Source of the DNA: Pararhodobacter sp.
GTDB taxonomy: Bacteria > Pseudomonadota > Alphaproteobacteria > Rhodobacterales > Rhodobacteraceae
DNA: 35,172 nt
Assembly: GCA_020832805.1 (NCBI GenBank)
Contig: JAFIED010000198.1
Span: forward strand, 1-35,172
Direction: 5' to 3'
The stretch's first letter is position 1, and each line of letters opens with the position of its first letter. The notes beneath the pieces were generated by a model. That model worked only from the letters and a program-made list of their open reading frames with translations. It ran no database searches and was not told the DNA's origin. A program made the position numbers and the translations under genes. Below, piece after piece: positions 9,780 to 17,130 of the stretch.

Positions 9780-9862
9780 CGTCTCTCCTCGGGGCTTTCA
9801 AAACGGCATTGGCGCTGGCAAAGTGGCGCATTGACGACCGAGGCACAAGAACCCTCGCAACC

Positions 9863-9940
9863 GCAGCGCAACAAAATTGCCCGTGAAGTGGCATCTGCGC
9901 TCGTTTATTGCGGGGCGGCCGGCAGCGCAAGGCAGCGCAA
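9863..9940 (+). repeat. three copies of GCAGCGCAA upstream of the SH3 gene
   Basis: GGCAGCGCAA occurs twice in perfect tandem (9921-9930, 9931-9940), and GCAGCGCAA occurs again at 9863-9871. All lie in the 181-base divergent space between a minus-strand dehydrogenase and a plus-strand SH3 gene. They could be operator repeats or simple tandem duplication. No convincing -35/-10 pair was found here. Confidence 0.5.
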
Positions 9941-9960
9941 CGGCATCAGGAGCAGGAACG

Positions 9961-10551
9961 ATGACAGGACGGAAGGTCAGCAGCAGCCTGGCAGGCGCGG
10001 TACGGTTGGGTTCCGGGTGTCTGGGTGCGGCGGCGCTGGCTCTGGTGCTATTGGCAACGGGTGCCGCACGGTCGGGGGGCGCCGCACAGGCGCAAACCAT
10101 GGCCGCAACAGCTGCCACGATACAGCGCGGGCCGGAAACCGGCCTGCCGCTGCCCCGCTATGTTTCGCTGAAAAGCGGCGAGGGGCGCGCCCGTCGTGGG
10201 CCGAATCGCTCGCATAGGGTGGATTGGGTGTTTACCCGGCGTGACATGCCGCTGCGCGTGACAGCCGAGTTCGAGCATTGGCGCCTTATCGAGGATCAGG
10301 AGGGCCAGGGAGGCTGGATGCACCACTCGCTGCTTTCCGGCGTTCGAACCGCGCTGGTGCTCAACGACATGACCGTGATGCGCCGGCAGCCCACCCCCGA
10401 GTCCACAGAGGTGGCGTTGCTGGAGCGCGGCGTTGTTGCCCGCATTCTGGGCTGCGAGGGGGACTGGTGCCGCCTGCGCGTGGACAACTGGCGCGGCTGG
10501 GTGCCCCGGCAGGCCATATGGGGTGTCGATCCGGGGGAAGAGCTGAACTGA
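9961..10551 (+). CDS. exported protein with two bacterial SH3-like domains
   Basis: The 196-residue protein has a signal sequence (basic start, hydrophobic stretch about 20-36, likely cut after AQA near 45). Two SH3-like units follow at about 67-128 and 129-190, of the SH3_4/DUF1058 kind, with the repeated W-R-L...GWVP pattern (GDWCRLRVDNWRGWVPR). Such domains usually bind peptidoglycan or act as targeting modules in the periplasm. ATG 9961 is chosen because CAGGAGCAGGAA precedes it and the signal peptide starts there; the frame is open from 9877. The specific role is unknown. Confidence 0.8.
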   Translation: MTGRKVSSSLAGAVRLGSGCLGAAALALVLLATGAARSGGAAQAQTMAATAATIQRGPETGLPLPRYVSLKSGEGRARRGPNRSHRVDWVFTRRDMPLRVTAEFEHWRLIEDQEGQGGWMHHSLLSGVRTALVLNDMTVMRRQPTPESTEVALLERGVVARILGCEGDWCRLRVDNWRGWVPRQAIWGVDPGEELN

Positions 10552-10560
10552 CCCGCCCCG

Positions 10561-10616
10561 GCAGGCAGCGTGGGCTTTCGGCGCGCACCGGCCGGGCTGC
10601 CCCCCTTCTTGCCTGC
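10561..10616. terminator. possible bidirectional terminator between SH3 gene and fliP
   Basis: GCAGGCA (10561-10567) and TGCCTGC (10610-10616) are inverted repeats around a GC-rich loop in the 114-base convergent space. A separate direct repeat GTGTCACAT (10648-10656, 10663-10671) runs into the fliP stop. No T run is visible, so terminator function is uncertain. Confidence 0.3.
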
Positions 10617-10665
10617 GCGTCAGGGGCTGGCCGGTGCGGTCGTGGCTGTGTCACATGCGGCAGTG

Positions 10666-11430
10666 TCACATATAACCATTGACCAGGGCCGCCGACACCA
10701 GCGCCCAGCCGTCTGCCACCACGAAGAAGGCCAGTTTGAAGGGCAGCGACACGATCGCCGGTGGCACCATCATCATGCCCATCGACATCAGGATCGCCGC
10801 TACAACCAGATCGATGATCAGAAACGGCAGGAAGATCAGGAAGCCGATTTCGAACGCGCGGCTGAGTTCCGACAGCAGAAAGGCAGGCACCAGCACCGAC
10901 AGCGGCGCCTCTGGCCCAGAGACCACCGGGTCGGGGCGCAGCGTGGCAAGGCTGGCAAAGGTGTGGGTGTCGACCCGCGCCGCCATGAACAGGCGAAAGG
11001 GCTCCATCGCGCGCATGAAGGCTTCCTCCAGCCCGACAGTGCCGGCATTCAGGGGCTCGATACCCGCCTCCCAGGCGGCCACGAAAACCGGTTCCATGAT
11101 GAACCAGGTCAGGAAAAGCGCCAGCGTGGTCAGCAGCATGCCTGGGGGCGATTGCTGCAACCCGATGGCCTGACGCAGAATGGCCAGCACCGTCACCAGA
11201 AACGGAAAGCAGGTGATCATGATCGCCAGGCCAGGCACCAGACTGAGAAGGGTCATCAGCGCGATCAGTTGCACCGATCGCACGGCCAGACTGCCTTCGC
11301 TGCCAAAATCCAGCGTCAGGGACTGCGCATCGGCGGCTTGCGTCAGCGCCAGAACGATACAGCAGGCCAGCGACAGGGTGCCAACCCCGGCCAGCCACCG
11401 CAACCGCGCGGGCCGGGCCGCAGCGCGCAT
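10666..11430 (-). CDS. fliP: flagellar export gate protein FliP
   Basis: Core subunit of the flagellar type III export gate in the inner membrane. From ATG 11430 the product is 254 residues, close to the usual size of about 245. An N-terminal cleavable signal (hydrophobic LAGVGTLSLACCIVLAL, then ADAQ) is typical of FliP. Family signatures are present: PFLVTVLAILRQAIGLQQSPP and PAFLLSELSRAFEIGFLIFLPF. Four membrane helices are visible. The frame stays open upstream to ATG 11670, which overlaps the fliN stop, but those 80 residues are Arg/Ala/Pro-rich and not family-like. The chosen ATG lacks a good Shine-Dalgarno, so the start is less certain than the gene. Confidence 0.93.
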   Translation of the reverse strand: MRAAARPARLRWLAGVGTLSLACCIVLALTQAADAQSLTLDFGSEGSLAVRSVQLIALMTLLSLVPGLAIMITCFPFLVTVLAILRQAIGLQQSPPGMLLTTLALFLTWFIMEPVFVAAWEAGIEPLNAGTVGLEEAFMRAMEPFRLFMAARVDTHTFASLATLRPDPVVSGPEAPLSVLVPAFLLSELSRAFEIGFLIFLPFLIIDLVVAAILMSMGMMMVPPAIVSLPFKLAFFVVADGWALVSAALVNGYM

Positions 11431-11659
11431 GCGTGCGGCCGGCAAGATTCCCGCCGGCACGCTAGCGGCTGGCCAATTCCCGGCTGGCCAAGACCTGGCT
11501 GACAAGGCAAGCCTTGCAGCCTTGCGCAGGCTCTGTCCAGAAATCCCGCCGCCAGCGGCGCATGGCGCGCGGTTGATGACATGTCGCTGCGGTGCCACAC
11601 CACACAGGCAGGCAAGGCTTTTGCCGCGTCCGGCCACCCCGGGGCTGTTCTGTCGCACG
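11431..11659. other. fliN-fliP intergenic region with short repeats
   Basis: These 229 bases contrast with the overlapping genes upstream in the same operon. They contain a direct repeat CGGCTGGCCAA (11466-11476 and 11481-11491), a palindrome CAAGGC-AA-GCCTTG (11503-11516), and two GCCGGC boxes near 11440-11455 that could pair. They may be a structured leader for fliP, or encode an N-terminal extension of FliP starting at 11670. Confidence 0.4.
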
Positions 11660-12001
11660 CTACAGCCCATCGCTCAGGTCAACGACCTCGGTCAGGCGCA
11701 CGGCCATCTGGCCGGCCTGTTCGCCATCCAGTTCTTCCAGCGTGCCGCGGGCAATCATCCGGTCGCCGACATACAACTCTACCGGTTCATCCACGCGCCG
11801 GTCCAACGTCAGCACGCTGTCGCGCGACAGCCGCAAAAGTTCGCGCACGGTGGGCCTGGCCCGGCCCACCGAAATCACGATCTCTATGGGCACCTGCGAC
11901 AGCACACTGCGCCCGCCGCCCGGATCGGCGGCAACACCACCGCCAAGGGACTGGCTGGCCACTTGGCCGGCATCGACTTCTGCATTACCCGCTTGCGACA
12001 T
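11660..12001 (-). CDS. fliN: flagellar motor switch protein FliN
   Basis: C-ring subunit of the flagellar switch that also docks the export apparatus through FliH. The product is 113 residues, with a disordered Gly-rich start (about 1-30) and one SpoA domain (about 34-108) containing VPIEIVISVGRARPTVREL and the VELYVGDRMIARGTLEELD segment. It is slightly shorter than enterobacterial FliN. Its start overlaps the end of fliH by 17 bases, so the two are co-translated. Confidence 0.93.
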   Translation of the reverse strand: MSQAGNAEVDAGQVASQSLGGGVAADPGGGRSVLSQVPIEIVISVGRARPTVRELLRLSRDSVLTLDRRVDEPVELYVGDRMIARGTLEELDGEQAGQMAVRLTEVVDLSDGL

Positions 12002-12596
12002 CGCGCGGCTCCTTTTCTGACTGGCTGTACTGATAAAAGGCCGTCACGGCATCGGCGCAGCGCGCTGCGGCCTGGGACAGGTCGATCACCACATCCTGCG
12101 GCCCGGCAGCAAACTCGGCGCTGCCCGGCGGCAGATCGGCCGTTTCGACCAGTTCCAGCGGCGGCAGCACATGCCCCTTGAACCCGGCCTCGAACAGTGC
12201 CGCCGCCCCGGATGGCACCCGCAGCACCACCGGGGCATCAGCGGCCCGCCCGGCAAAGGGCAGCAGTTCCTCGATGACGCGTGGCACCAGGGCTGTCTGC
12301 GCGGCGACCGGCAACACCTGTTGCGCCATTGCCCGCAACACGGGTTCCAGCGCGCGCAGCACATGGTCCCGGGCCTCGTGATAGCCAAAGCACAACTGTT
12401 CGGCAAAACCGGCCAGCGCGGCCGCACGCGCCCGGTCATCGGTCTCGGCCTGGCGCATGGCGTCTTCCCAGCCCGCCAGATACCCGCGCTCATAGGCATT
12501 GAGGCGCAGATCCTCCAGATCTTCGGGCATCATCAGGCTGGGCGCATCGGGCTCGTCGGGCTGCTCGAAAACCTCCAGTCGCAGGGGCGCGGGCAT
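11985..12596 (-). CDS. fliH: FliH-like flagellar export ATPase regulator
   Basis: The 203-residue protein sits between fliF and fliN, the usual place for FliH, which links the export ATPase FliI to the C-ring. It has an acidic N-terminus, the Gly/aromatic segment AYERGYLAGWEDA (about 34-46) followed by an Ala-rich helix, and a C-terminal domain with VVLRVPSG and DVVIDLSQ. FliH is poorly conserved, so this is partly positional. It starts in a TGATG overlap with fliF and ends inside fliN. No fliI occurs in the window. Confidence 0.75.
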   Translation of the reverse strand: MPAPLRLEVFEQPDEPDAPSLMMPEDLEDLRLNAYERGYLAGWEDAMRQAETDDRARAAALAGFAEQLCFGYHEARDHVLRALEPVLRAMAQQVLPVAAQTALVPRVIEELLPFAGRAADAPVVLRVPSGAAALFEAGFKGHVLPPLELVETADLPPGSAEFAAGPQDVVIDLSQAAARCADAVTAFYQYSQSEKEPRDVASG

Positions 12597-14245
12597 CAGC
12601 GGCCTCCTTCCTGATCTTCCATCCAGCTGCGCAGAATCTCGACCGTCTCGTCCTGGCGGTCAGCGATCAGCCGGCGCATGCGCGCCACGGGATCTTCCGG
12701 CGGCGCCCCCGGGCCCACCGACCGCATCTGGCCAGGATCGGCCGCGTCGATCTCGCCCGTCAGGACCGGCCCATCGGCGCGGGCGGCTTGGCCGGCGGGC
12801 ACCGGCAGCCCGGCGCCGGGGCCGGCAGCGCCGGGCAGTGCCAATGCGCTGTCTGCCGGGCGGCCTGCGCGCAGGATCGGGCGAATCACGAACAGCGCGA
12901 GGATCAGCAGCACAAGGGCCAGCGCGGCCAGGCGGATCAGTCCCATCAGGTCCAGCCCCAGACGATCGATCATCGAGGGCTGGTACCCCCCGTCCATGAC
13001 CGCGGCCGGCTCGAACGGCAACGAGCGCAGGGTGATCACATCGCCGCGCGCCGGGTCATAGCCCACGGCCGATGCCACAAGTTCGCGCAGCGCTTCCAGT
13101 TCGGCCTCTGGCCGCGGCGCCCACTGGATGACCCCCTCGGCATCAGGGGCGCGCACCCCGTCCAGCATCACCGCCACCGTCAGGCGCCTGATCGACCCCG
13201 GGCCGCGCTGCACCTCGCGCGTGGTCTGGCTGACATCCCATGTCCGCCTCTCGCGCGACTGACGCTCGCGCGAATCGCTGCGGCCATCGCGCGCGGCGGC
13301 ATCGCCATCGGGCAGGTTCGACGCCACGGTCACCCCGCCCGCCCGCGTGTCCGAGGCCGTGGCATCACGCTCCTCGCTTTCCTCACTCAGTGCCACGCGT
13401 GAGTCAGGATCGATCAGCCGTTCGACCAGCGTTTCGCGGTCGTTCAACGTATCGACATGCACCTCGACCACCGCGCGGCCGCGGCCCACATGCGCCTCCA
13501 GCAGACGCTCGACATTGCGGCGCAATTCGGCGGCCCGCTCGCCGCCATGCTGCCTGCCGTGCTCGTCATCGCCCATCACCGCGCCGGTTGCCGAATCGAT
13601 CACCGCCACCCCCTCGGGTGTCAGCCCGGCCACAGCCGACGCCACCAGATAGCGCAACGCCTGCGCCTGCGCCGGGGTCAGCGCACCCGATACCGGTGTC
13701 ACCGTGACAGAGGCCGATACCTGCTGGTCACGGCGGAAGGGCTGCGCCGCGCCATGCGAGATATGCACCCGCGCCGCGCGCAGATGCGGGCTGGACATGA
13801 TGGTGCGCGCCAGTTCCCCTTCCTTTGCGCGCCAGTAGGCGGCGTCGAACATCTGCGAGGTGGTGCCGAAACCACTGAGCCCGTCCAGCAGTTCGTACCC
13901 GCCCGCGGCATTGGCCGGCAGGCCCTGCGCGGCCAGTGCCATGCGTGTCTCGTCGCGCAGGCGGGCATCGATCCAGATCGATTCGCCCCGCACTTCATAG
14001 CGGATACCGCGCTGGTCCAGCGCGGCAATCACATCGCCCGCGCGCGCACCGTCCAGCCCGGCGTACAGCAACGTCATCGATGGCGAAGCGGCGATGCGGG
14101 CGATCACCAGCACCGTGGCCAGCGCCATGACCAGACCCAGGCCAAGGCCAACACGGCGGCGCATGTCCAGCGCGGTCCAAAAAGCCAGAAACTGCTGCAA
14201 GGCGGCTCTCCTGTCAGACGGGCCTTCTGCCCCGTCACCGCCCAT
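12596..14245 (-). CDS. fliF: flagellar MS-ring protein FliF
   Basis: Forms the inner-membrane MS ring on which the C-ring and export gate assemble. The 549-residue product has membrane helix 1 at about 31-52, the ring-building motifs of the YscJ/FliF fold (LLYAGLDGARAGDV, GSYELLD-like GGYELLDGLSGFGTT), a long periplasmic domain, membrane helix 2 at about 436-455, and a C-terminal FliG-binding helix (TVEILRSWMEDQEGG). The length matches FliF of this group. It is the first gene of the minus-strand run fliF-fliH-fliN-fliP and is divergent from fliL. Confidence 0.95.
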   Translation of the reverse strand: MGGDGAEGPSDRRAALQQFLAFWTALDMRRRVGLGLGLVMALATVLVIARIAASPSMTLLYAGLDGARAGDVIAALDQRGIRYEVRGESIWIDARLRDETRMALAAQGLPANAAGGYELLDGLSGFGTTSQMFDAAYWRAKEGELARTIMSSPHLRAARVHISHGAAQPFRRDQQVSASVTVTPVSGALTPAQAQALRYLVASAVAGLTPEGVAVIDSATGAVMGDDEHGRQHGGERAAELRRNVERLLEAHVGRGRAVVEVHVDTLNDRETLVERLIDPDSRVALSEESEERDATASDTRAGGVTVASNLPDGDAAARDGRSDSRERQSRERRTWDVSQTTREVQRGPGSIRRLTVAVMLDGVRAPDAEGVIQWAPRPEAELEALRELVASAVGYDPARGDVITLRSLPFEPAAVMDGGYQPSMIDRLGLDLMGLIRLAALALVLLILALFVIRPILRAGRPADSALALPGAAGPGAGLPVPAGQAARADGPVLTGEIDAADPGQMRSVGPGAPPEDPVARMRRLIADRQDETVEILRSWMEDQEGGR

Positions 14246-14261
14246 CCTTGGCCGATACCGC

Positions 14262-14276
14262 TTAACAATCGGTTAG
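14262..14276. promoter_or_regulatory. near-consensus CtrA site between fliF and fliL
   Basis: TTAA (14262-14265), seven bases, then TTAG (14273-14276) matches the alphaproteobacterial CtrA box TTAA-N7-TTAA with one mismatch. The reverse strand reads CTAACC, close to the TTAACC half-site. It lies in the 91-base divergent flagellar promoter region. CtrA controls flagellar genes in Caulobacter and Rhodobacterales, so the setting fits. Binding is inferred. Confidence 0.5.
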
Positions 14277-14336
14277 TCAGATTGTGCGACGACTCGGGCA
14301 AGGAACGAAACCGGACCGCAGCAAGGAAGCCTGACC

Positions 14337-14813
14337 ATGACCGATGCCACAGACGCGGCAGAAGCGCCGGCAAAGACGCGCAACAAGGCCTTGCCGCTGG
14401 GCCTGGCTGCGGCGCTGGTGCTGGGCGGCGGTGGGTTCTATGCCACCTACAGCGGCCTGATCGGCGCGCCGGCGGCAAGCCCGCCGCCAGCGCAGGGCCA
14501 TACCGCAGAGGCCCGGTTCGCCTATCTGCCGCTCGATCCGATCATCGTGAACATCGGCCTGCGCGATCAGGCGCGCCTGTTGCGGTTCAGTGCCGAGCTG
14601 GAGGTGGCGCCCGATCATCTGGCCGAGGTGTCACGCCTGCGCCCGCGCATCCTGGACGTGCTGAATACCTATCTGCGCGCACTCGAGATGCACGAGCTGG
14701 AGGAACCGGCCGCCATGATTCGGCTGCGCTCGCAGATGCTGCGCCGGGTGCAGATCGTCACTGGGGCGGGGCGGGTAAACGATCTTCTGGTCATCGAATT
14801 CGTCTTCAACTGA
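14337..14813 (+). CDS. fliL: flagellar basal body-associated protein FliL
   Basis: Single-pass inner-membrane protein that forms a ring around the stator and supports torque or stator recruitment. The 158-residue product has a cytoplasmic start, a membrane helix at about 18-38, a Pro/Ala linker, and the periplasmic FliL domain (FAYLPLDPIIVNIG through LLVIEFVFN). AAGGAAG precedes the ATG. It begins the plus-strand run towards motA, divergent from fliF. Confidence 0.92.
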   Translation: MTDATDAAEAPAKTRNKALPLGLAAALVLGGGGFYATYSGLIGAPAASPPPAQGHTAEARFAYLPLDPIIVNIGLRDQARLLRFSAELEVAPDHLAEVSRLRPRILDVLNTYLRALEMHELEEPAAMIRLRSQMLRRVQIVTGAGRVNDLLVIEFVFN

Positions 14814-14822
14814 GGTCACGCA

Positions 14823-15356
14823 ATGGCATTCCTTTCGGATTTCATGATGGCATCTGCCGCCTTTGGCGCGGCGATCTACTGTTTCGTCCTGGCGCGGCGG
14901 CTGAAGGCCCTGACCCGGCTTGACGGCGGCATGGGCGGCGCGATTGCGCTGTTGTCGGCGCAGGTCGATGACCTGACACGCGCACTGGCCCAGGCACGTG
15001 CGGCAGCGGGCGCCCAGAATGATTCGCTGCCCCAGCTTGTCGAACGGGCCGAGGCGGCAGGCCGGCGGCTGGAACTGCTGATGGCGACGATGCACGACCT
15101 GCCTGACGGCACACGCGCCCGATACCCCGACAGGCAAGGTGATCCGGGGCCGGGAAATGATGCGGCGCCGGCCGGGGCGTCGGGGGGGGCGCCATCGCCC
15201 CGCCATGCCTCTGCTTCAAGTCGCCACGGCGATGCCCACGGCATCGATGATCAGGTCCACACCGGCGCAGAAAACACCAGGCGCGGCAGTGGCGCCATCC
15301 ATTCTGCGCCCAGAGCCCGGATCGTGCGGCGGCGCCAGCCAACAGAGGCCGTATGA
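14823..15356 (+). CDS. single-pass membrane protein of the fliL-motA operon (PflI-like by position)
   Basis: The 177-residue protein has an N-terminal membrane helix (about 6-25), a helical, probably coiled-coil region with Q/A/L heptads (about 33-95), and a Gly/Pro/Ser/Arg-rich tail (about 96-177). In Caulobacter the flagellar positioning protein PflI is a bitopic membrane protein encoded with fliL, and this gene has similar placement and architecture. I cannot confirm homology from motifs. A conserved core at the N-terminus with a fast-evolving tail seems likely. The start lies 9 bases after the fliL stop, and the stop shares ATGA with the next gene, which supports the full length despite the low-complexity tail. 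Confidence 0.65.
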   Translation: MAFLSDFMMASAAFGAAIYCFVLARRLKALTRLDGGMGGAIALLSAQVDDLTRALAQARAAAGAQNDSLPQLVERAEAAGRRLELLMATMHDLPDGTRARYPDRQGDPGPGNDAAPAGASGGAPSPRHASASSRHGDAHGIDDQVHTGAENTRRGSGAIHSAPRARIVRRRQPTEAV

Positions 15357-16201
15357 TGCGCCGCCCGCCCCATACAACGGCTGGCAATCCGCCGCCTGCA
15401 CACCAGCAACAGCCTGCACAGCGGCAACAGCCGGCACGACCCGCGCAGCGCAGGCCCGATGCGCAGCCCACCCTCGCCCCGGATCGATCGGGCAACGGCC
15501 GCTCCCTCGGCCGCGCCATCGTCGCGCGGCTGGGGGCGCTGCCGACCCGGGCGCGCGCCCTGCCCGCGCTGGTGCTGCTTTTCGCCTTGGCAGGGGCAAT
15601 GCGCCTCTCGCTGGGTATCGATGGCGCCCTGGCACAGGCCCTGGCGCCAGAGGGCGCGGCCCCGGTGACAGCCATTGCCGCGGCCACGCCTGCCCGGACC
15701 GACACGCCCCCGGATGCGGCGGCGCCGGAGGCGCCCGGCGATGCGGCGGGCGGTGAAGCCGCGCAGGACCCCGCGGCACTGGCTGCCATGCTGATCGACC
15801 TGCGCAACCGCGAGGCCGCGCTTGCAGCGCAAGCCACCCAGCTCGCCGAGCGTCAGGCCCTGCTTGCCGGCGCCGAGGCCCGGATTGCGCAGCAGATCGC
15901 CGCATTGAGTGAAGCCGAAGCGATGCTTGACGCCACCATGACCCGTGCCGACCGGATTGCAGCCGAGGATCTGGGCCAGCTGGTCGCCGTGTTCGAGGCC
16001 ATGCGCCCGGAACAGGCCGCCCAGGTCTTTGCCGAGATGGAACCCGGGTTTGCCGCCGGTTTCCTGGGGCAACTGCGCCCGGCCACCGCCGCCGGTATTC
16101 TGGCCGGGCTGGAACCCGCGCAGGCCTATGCGTTGAGCGCGACGCTGGCCGGGCGCAACGCTGTTGTCCCGCGCCGCACCGCGGCCCCCGAGGCACAGTG
16201 A
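15353..16201 (+). CDS. MotE-like protein with MgtE N-terminal-type domain
   Basis: The 282-residue protein has a Gln/Pro/Arg-rich start, a hydrophobic helix at about 68-86 (membrane anchor or uncleaved signal), an Ala/Pro linker, a coiled coil at about 140-200, and an MgtE_N-like helical domain at about 205-265 (FEAMRPEQAAQVFAEMEP, LGQLRPATAAGILAGLEP). This is the layout of rhizobial MotE, a chaperone that stabilises the periplasmic motility protein MotC. Its neighbours are motA and a large exported protein, which suggests a comparable pairing. The start overlaps the previous stop (ATGA) with AGAGG upstream; ATG 15356 is an equally possible start. Confidence 0.75.
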   Translation: MMRRPPHTTAGNPPPAHQQQPAQRQQPARPAQRRPDAQPTLAPDRSGNGRSLGRAIVARLGALPTRARALPALVLLFALAGAMRLSLGIDGALAQALAPEGAAPVTAIAAATPARTDTPPDAAAPEAPGDAAGGEAAQDPAALAAMLIDLRNREAALAAQATQLAERQALLAGAEARIAQQIAALSEAEAMLDATMTRADRIAAEDLGQLVAVFEAMRPEQAAQVFAEMEPGFAAGFLGQLRPATAAGILAGLEPAQAYALSATLAGRNAVVPRRTAAPEAQ

Positions 16202-16260
16202 AGCTTTCTTAAGGCAGTCGATACAGCCTGAACACAAGGCAGGGAATCGGAGAGCGTTGC

Positions 16261-17130
16261 ATGATTGGCATCATCGGTATCGTCGTGGTCTTCGTCATGG
16301 TTTTCGGCGGCTATACCATGTCAGGCGGCAAGTTCGGCATCATCCTGTATGCCCTGCCCTTCGAGATCACGATGATCGGCGGGGCGGCACTGGGCGGGTT
16401 TCTGATTGCCAACTCCGGTGCTGGCGCCAAGCAGACCCTGGTCGATCTGGGCAAGGTGTTTCGCGGGGCACACTGGAAACAGGCCGATTACAGTGATCTG
16501 CTTTGCCTGCTGTTCGAACTTATCCGCCTGGCGCGTCAGAACCCCGTGGCGCTGGAAGAACATATCGAAACACCCGAAACATCCGACATCTTCGGCCGCT
16601 ATCCACGGATTCTGAAAGATCACGAAGCGGTCGAGATGATCTGCGACACGCTGCGCGCCGTCACCATGAGCTATGATGACCCGCATCAGGTCGAAGAGGT
16701 GCTCGACAAGCGGCTTGAAACCAACCTGCACCACGCGCTTCATTCCAGTCACGCCATGCAGACAGTGGCAGACGGCTTGCCGGCGCTGGGGATCGTCGCG
16801 GCGGTGCTGGGGGTGATCAAGACCATGGCCTCGATCGCCGAACCCCCCGAGGTCCTGGGCGGCATGATCGGCGGCGCCCTTGTCGGAACCTTCCTTGGTG
16901 TGTTCCTGTCATACGGTTTCGTGGGGCCTTTTGCCAATCGCATGCGCTCGGTGATCGAGGAGGACGCCCATTTCTACAAGCTGATCCGCGAGGTGCTGAT
17001 CGCCAATCTGTACAACCATCCCGCCAGCATCTGCATCGAGGTGGGGCGCCAGAACACACCCCATCAGTTGCGCCCGGGCTACAGCGACCTGGAGGAAGCG
17101 ATGCGCGCGCTCAAACGCGAGGCTGCATGA
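16261..17130 (+). CDS. motA: flagellar stator protein MotA
   Basis: Proton-channel stator subunit that drives rotor turning through cytoplasmic charged residues. The 289-residue product has four membrane helices (about 1-20, 28-50, 173-192, 200-222). Arg89/Arg92 and Glu99/Glu100 are candidates for the rotor-contacting charges. The two conserved prolines are Pro174 (GLPALGIVAAVLGV) and Pro223 (VGPFANRM). GGAGAG precedes the ATG. Its partner motB is not in this window and must lie elsewhere. The stop overlaps the next gene in ATGA. Confidence 0.96.
   Translation: MIGIIGIVVVFVMVFGGYTMSGGKFGIILYALPFEITMIGGAALGGFLIANSGAGAKQTLVDLGKVFRGAHWKQADYSDLLCLLFELIRLARQNPVALEEHIETPETSDIFGRYPRILKDHEAVEMICDTLRAVTMSYDDPHQVEEVLDKRLETNLHHALHSSHAMQTVADGLPALGIVAAVLGVIKTMASIAEPPEVLGGMIGGALVGTFLGVFLSYGFVGPFANRMRSVIEEDAHFYKLIREVLIANLYNHPASICIEVGRQNTPHQLRPGYSDLEEAMRALKREAA

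Noticed and set aside
13457-14923. 488-codon plus-strand open frame antisense to fliF and across fliL
   Set aside because: Runs through two genes with clear homology in other frames; translation has no recognisable domain.
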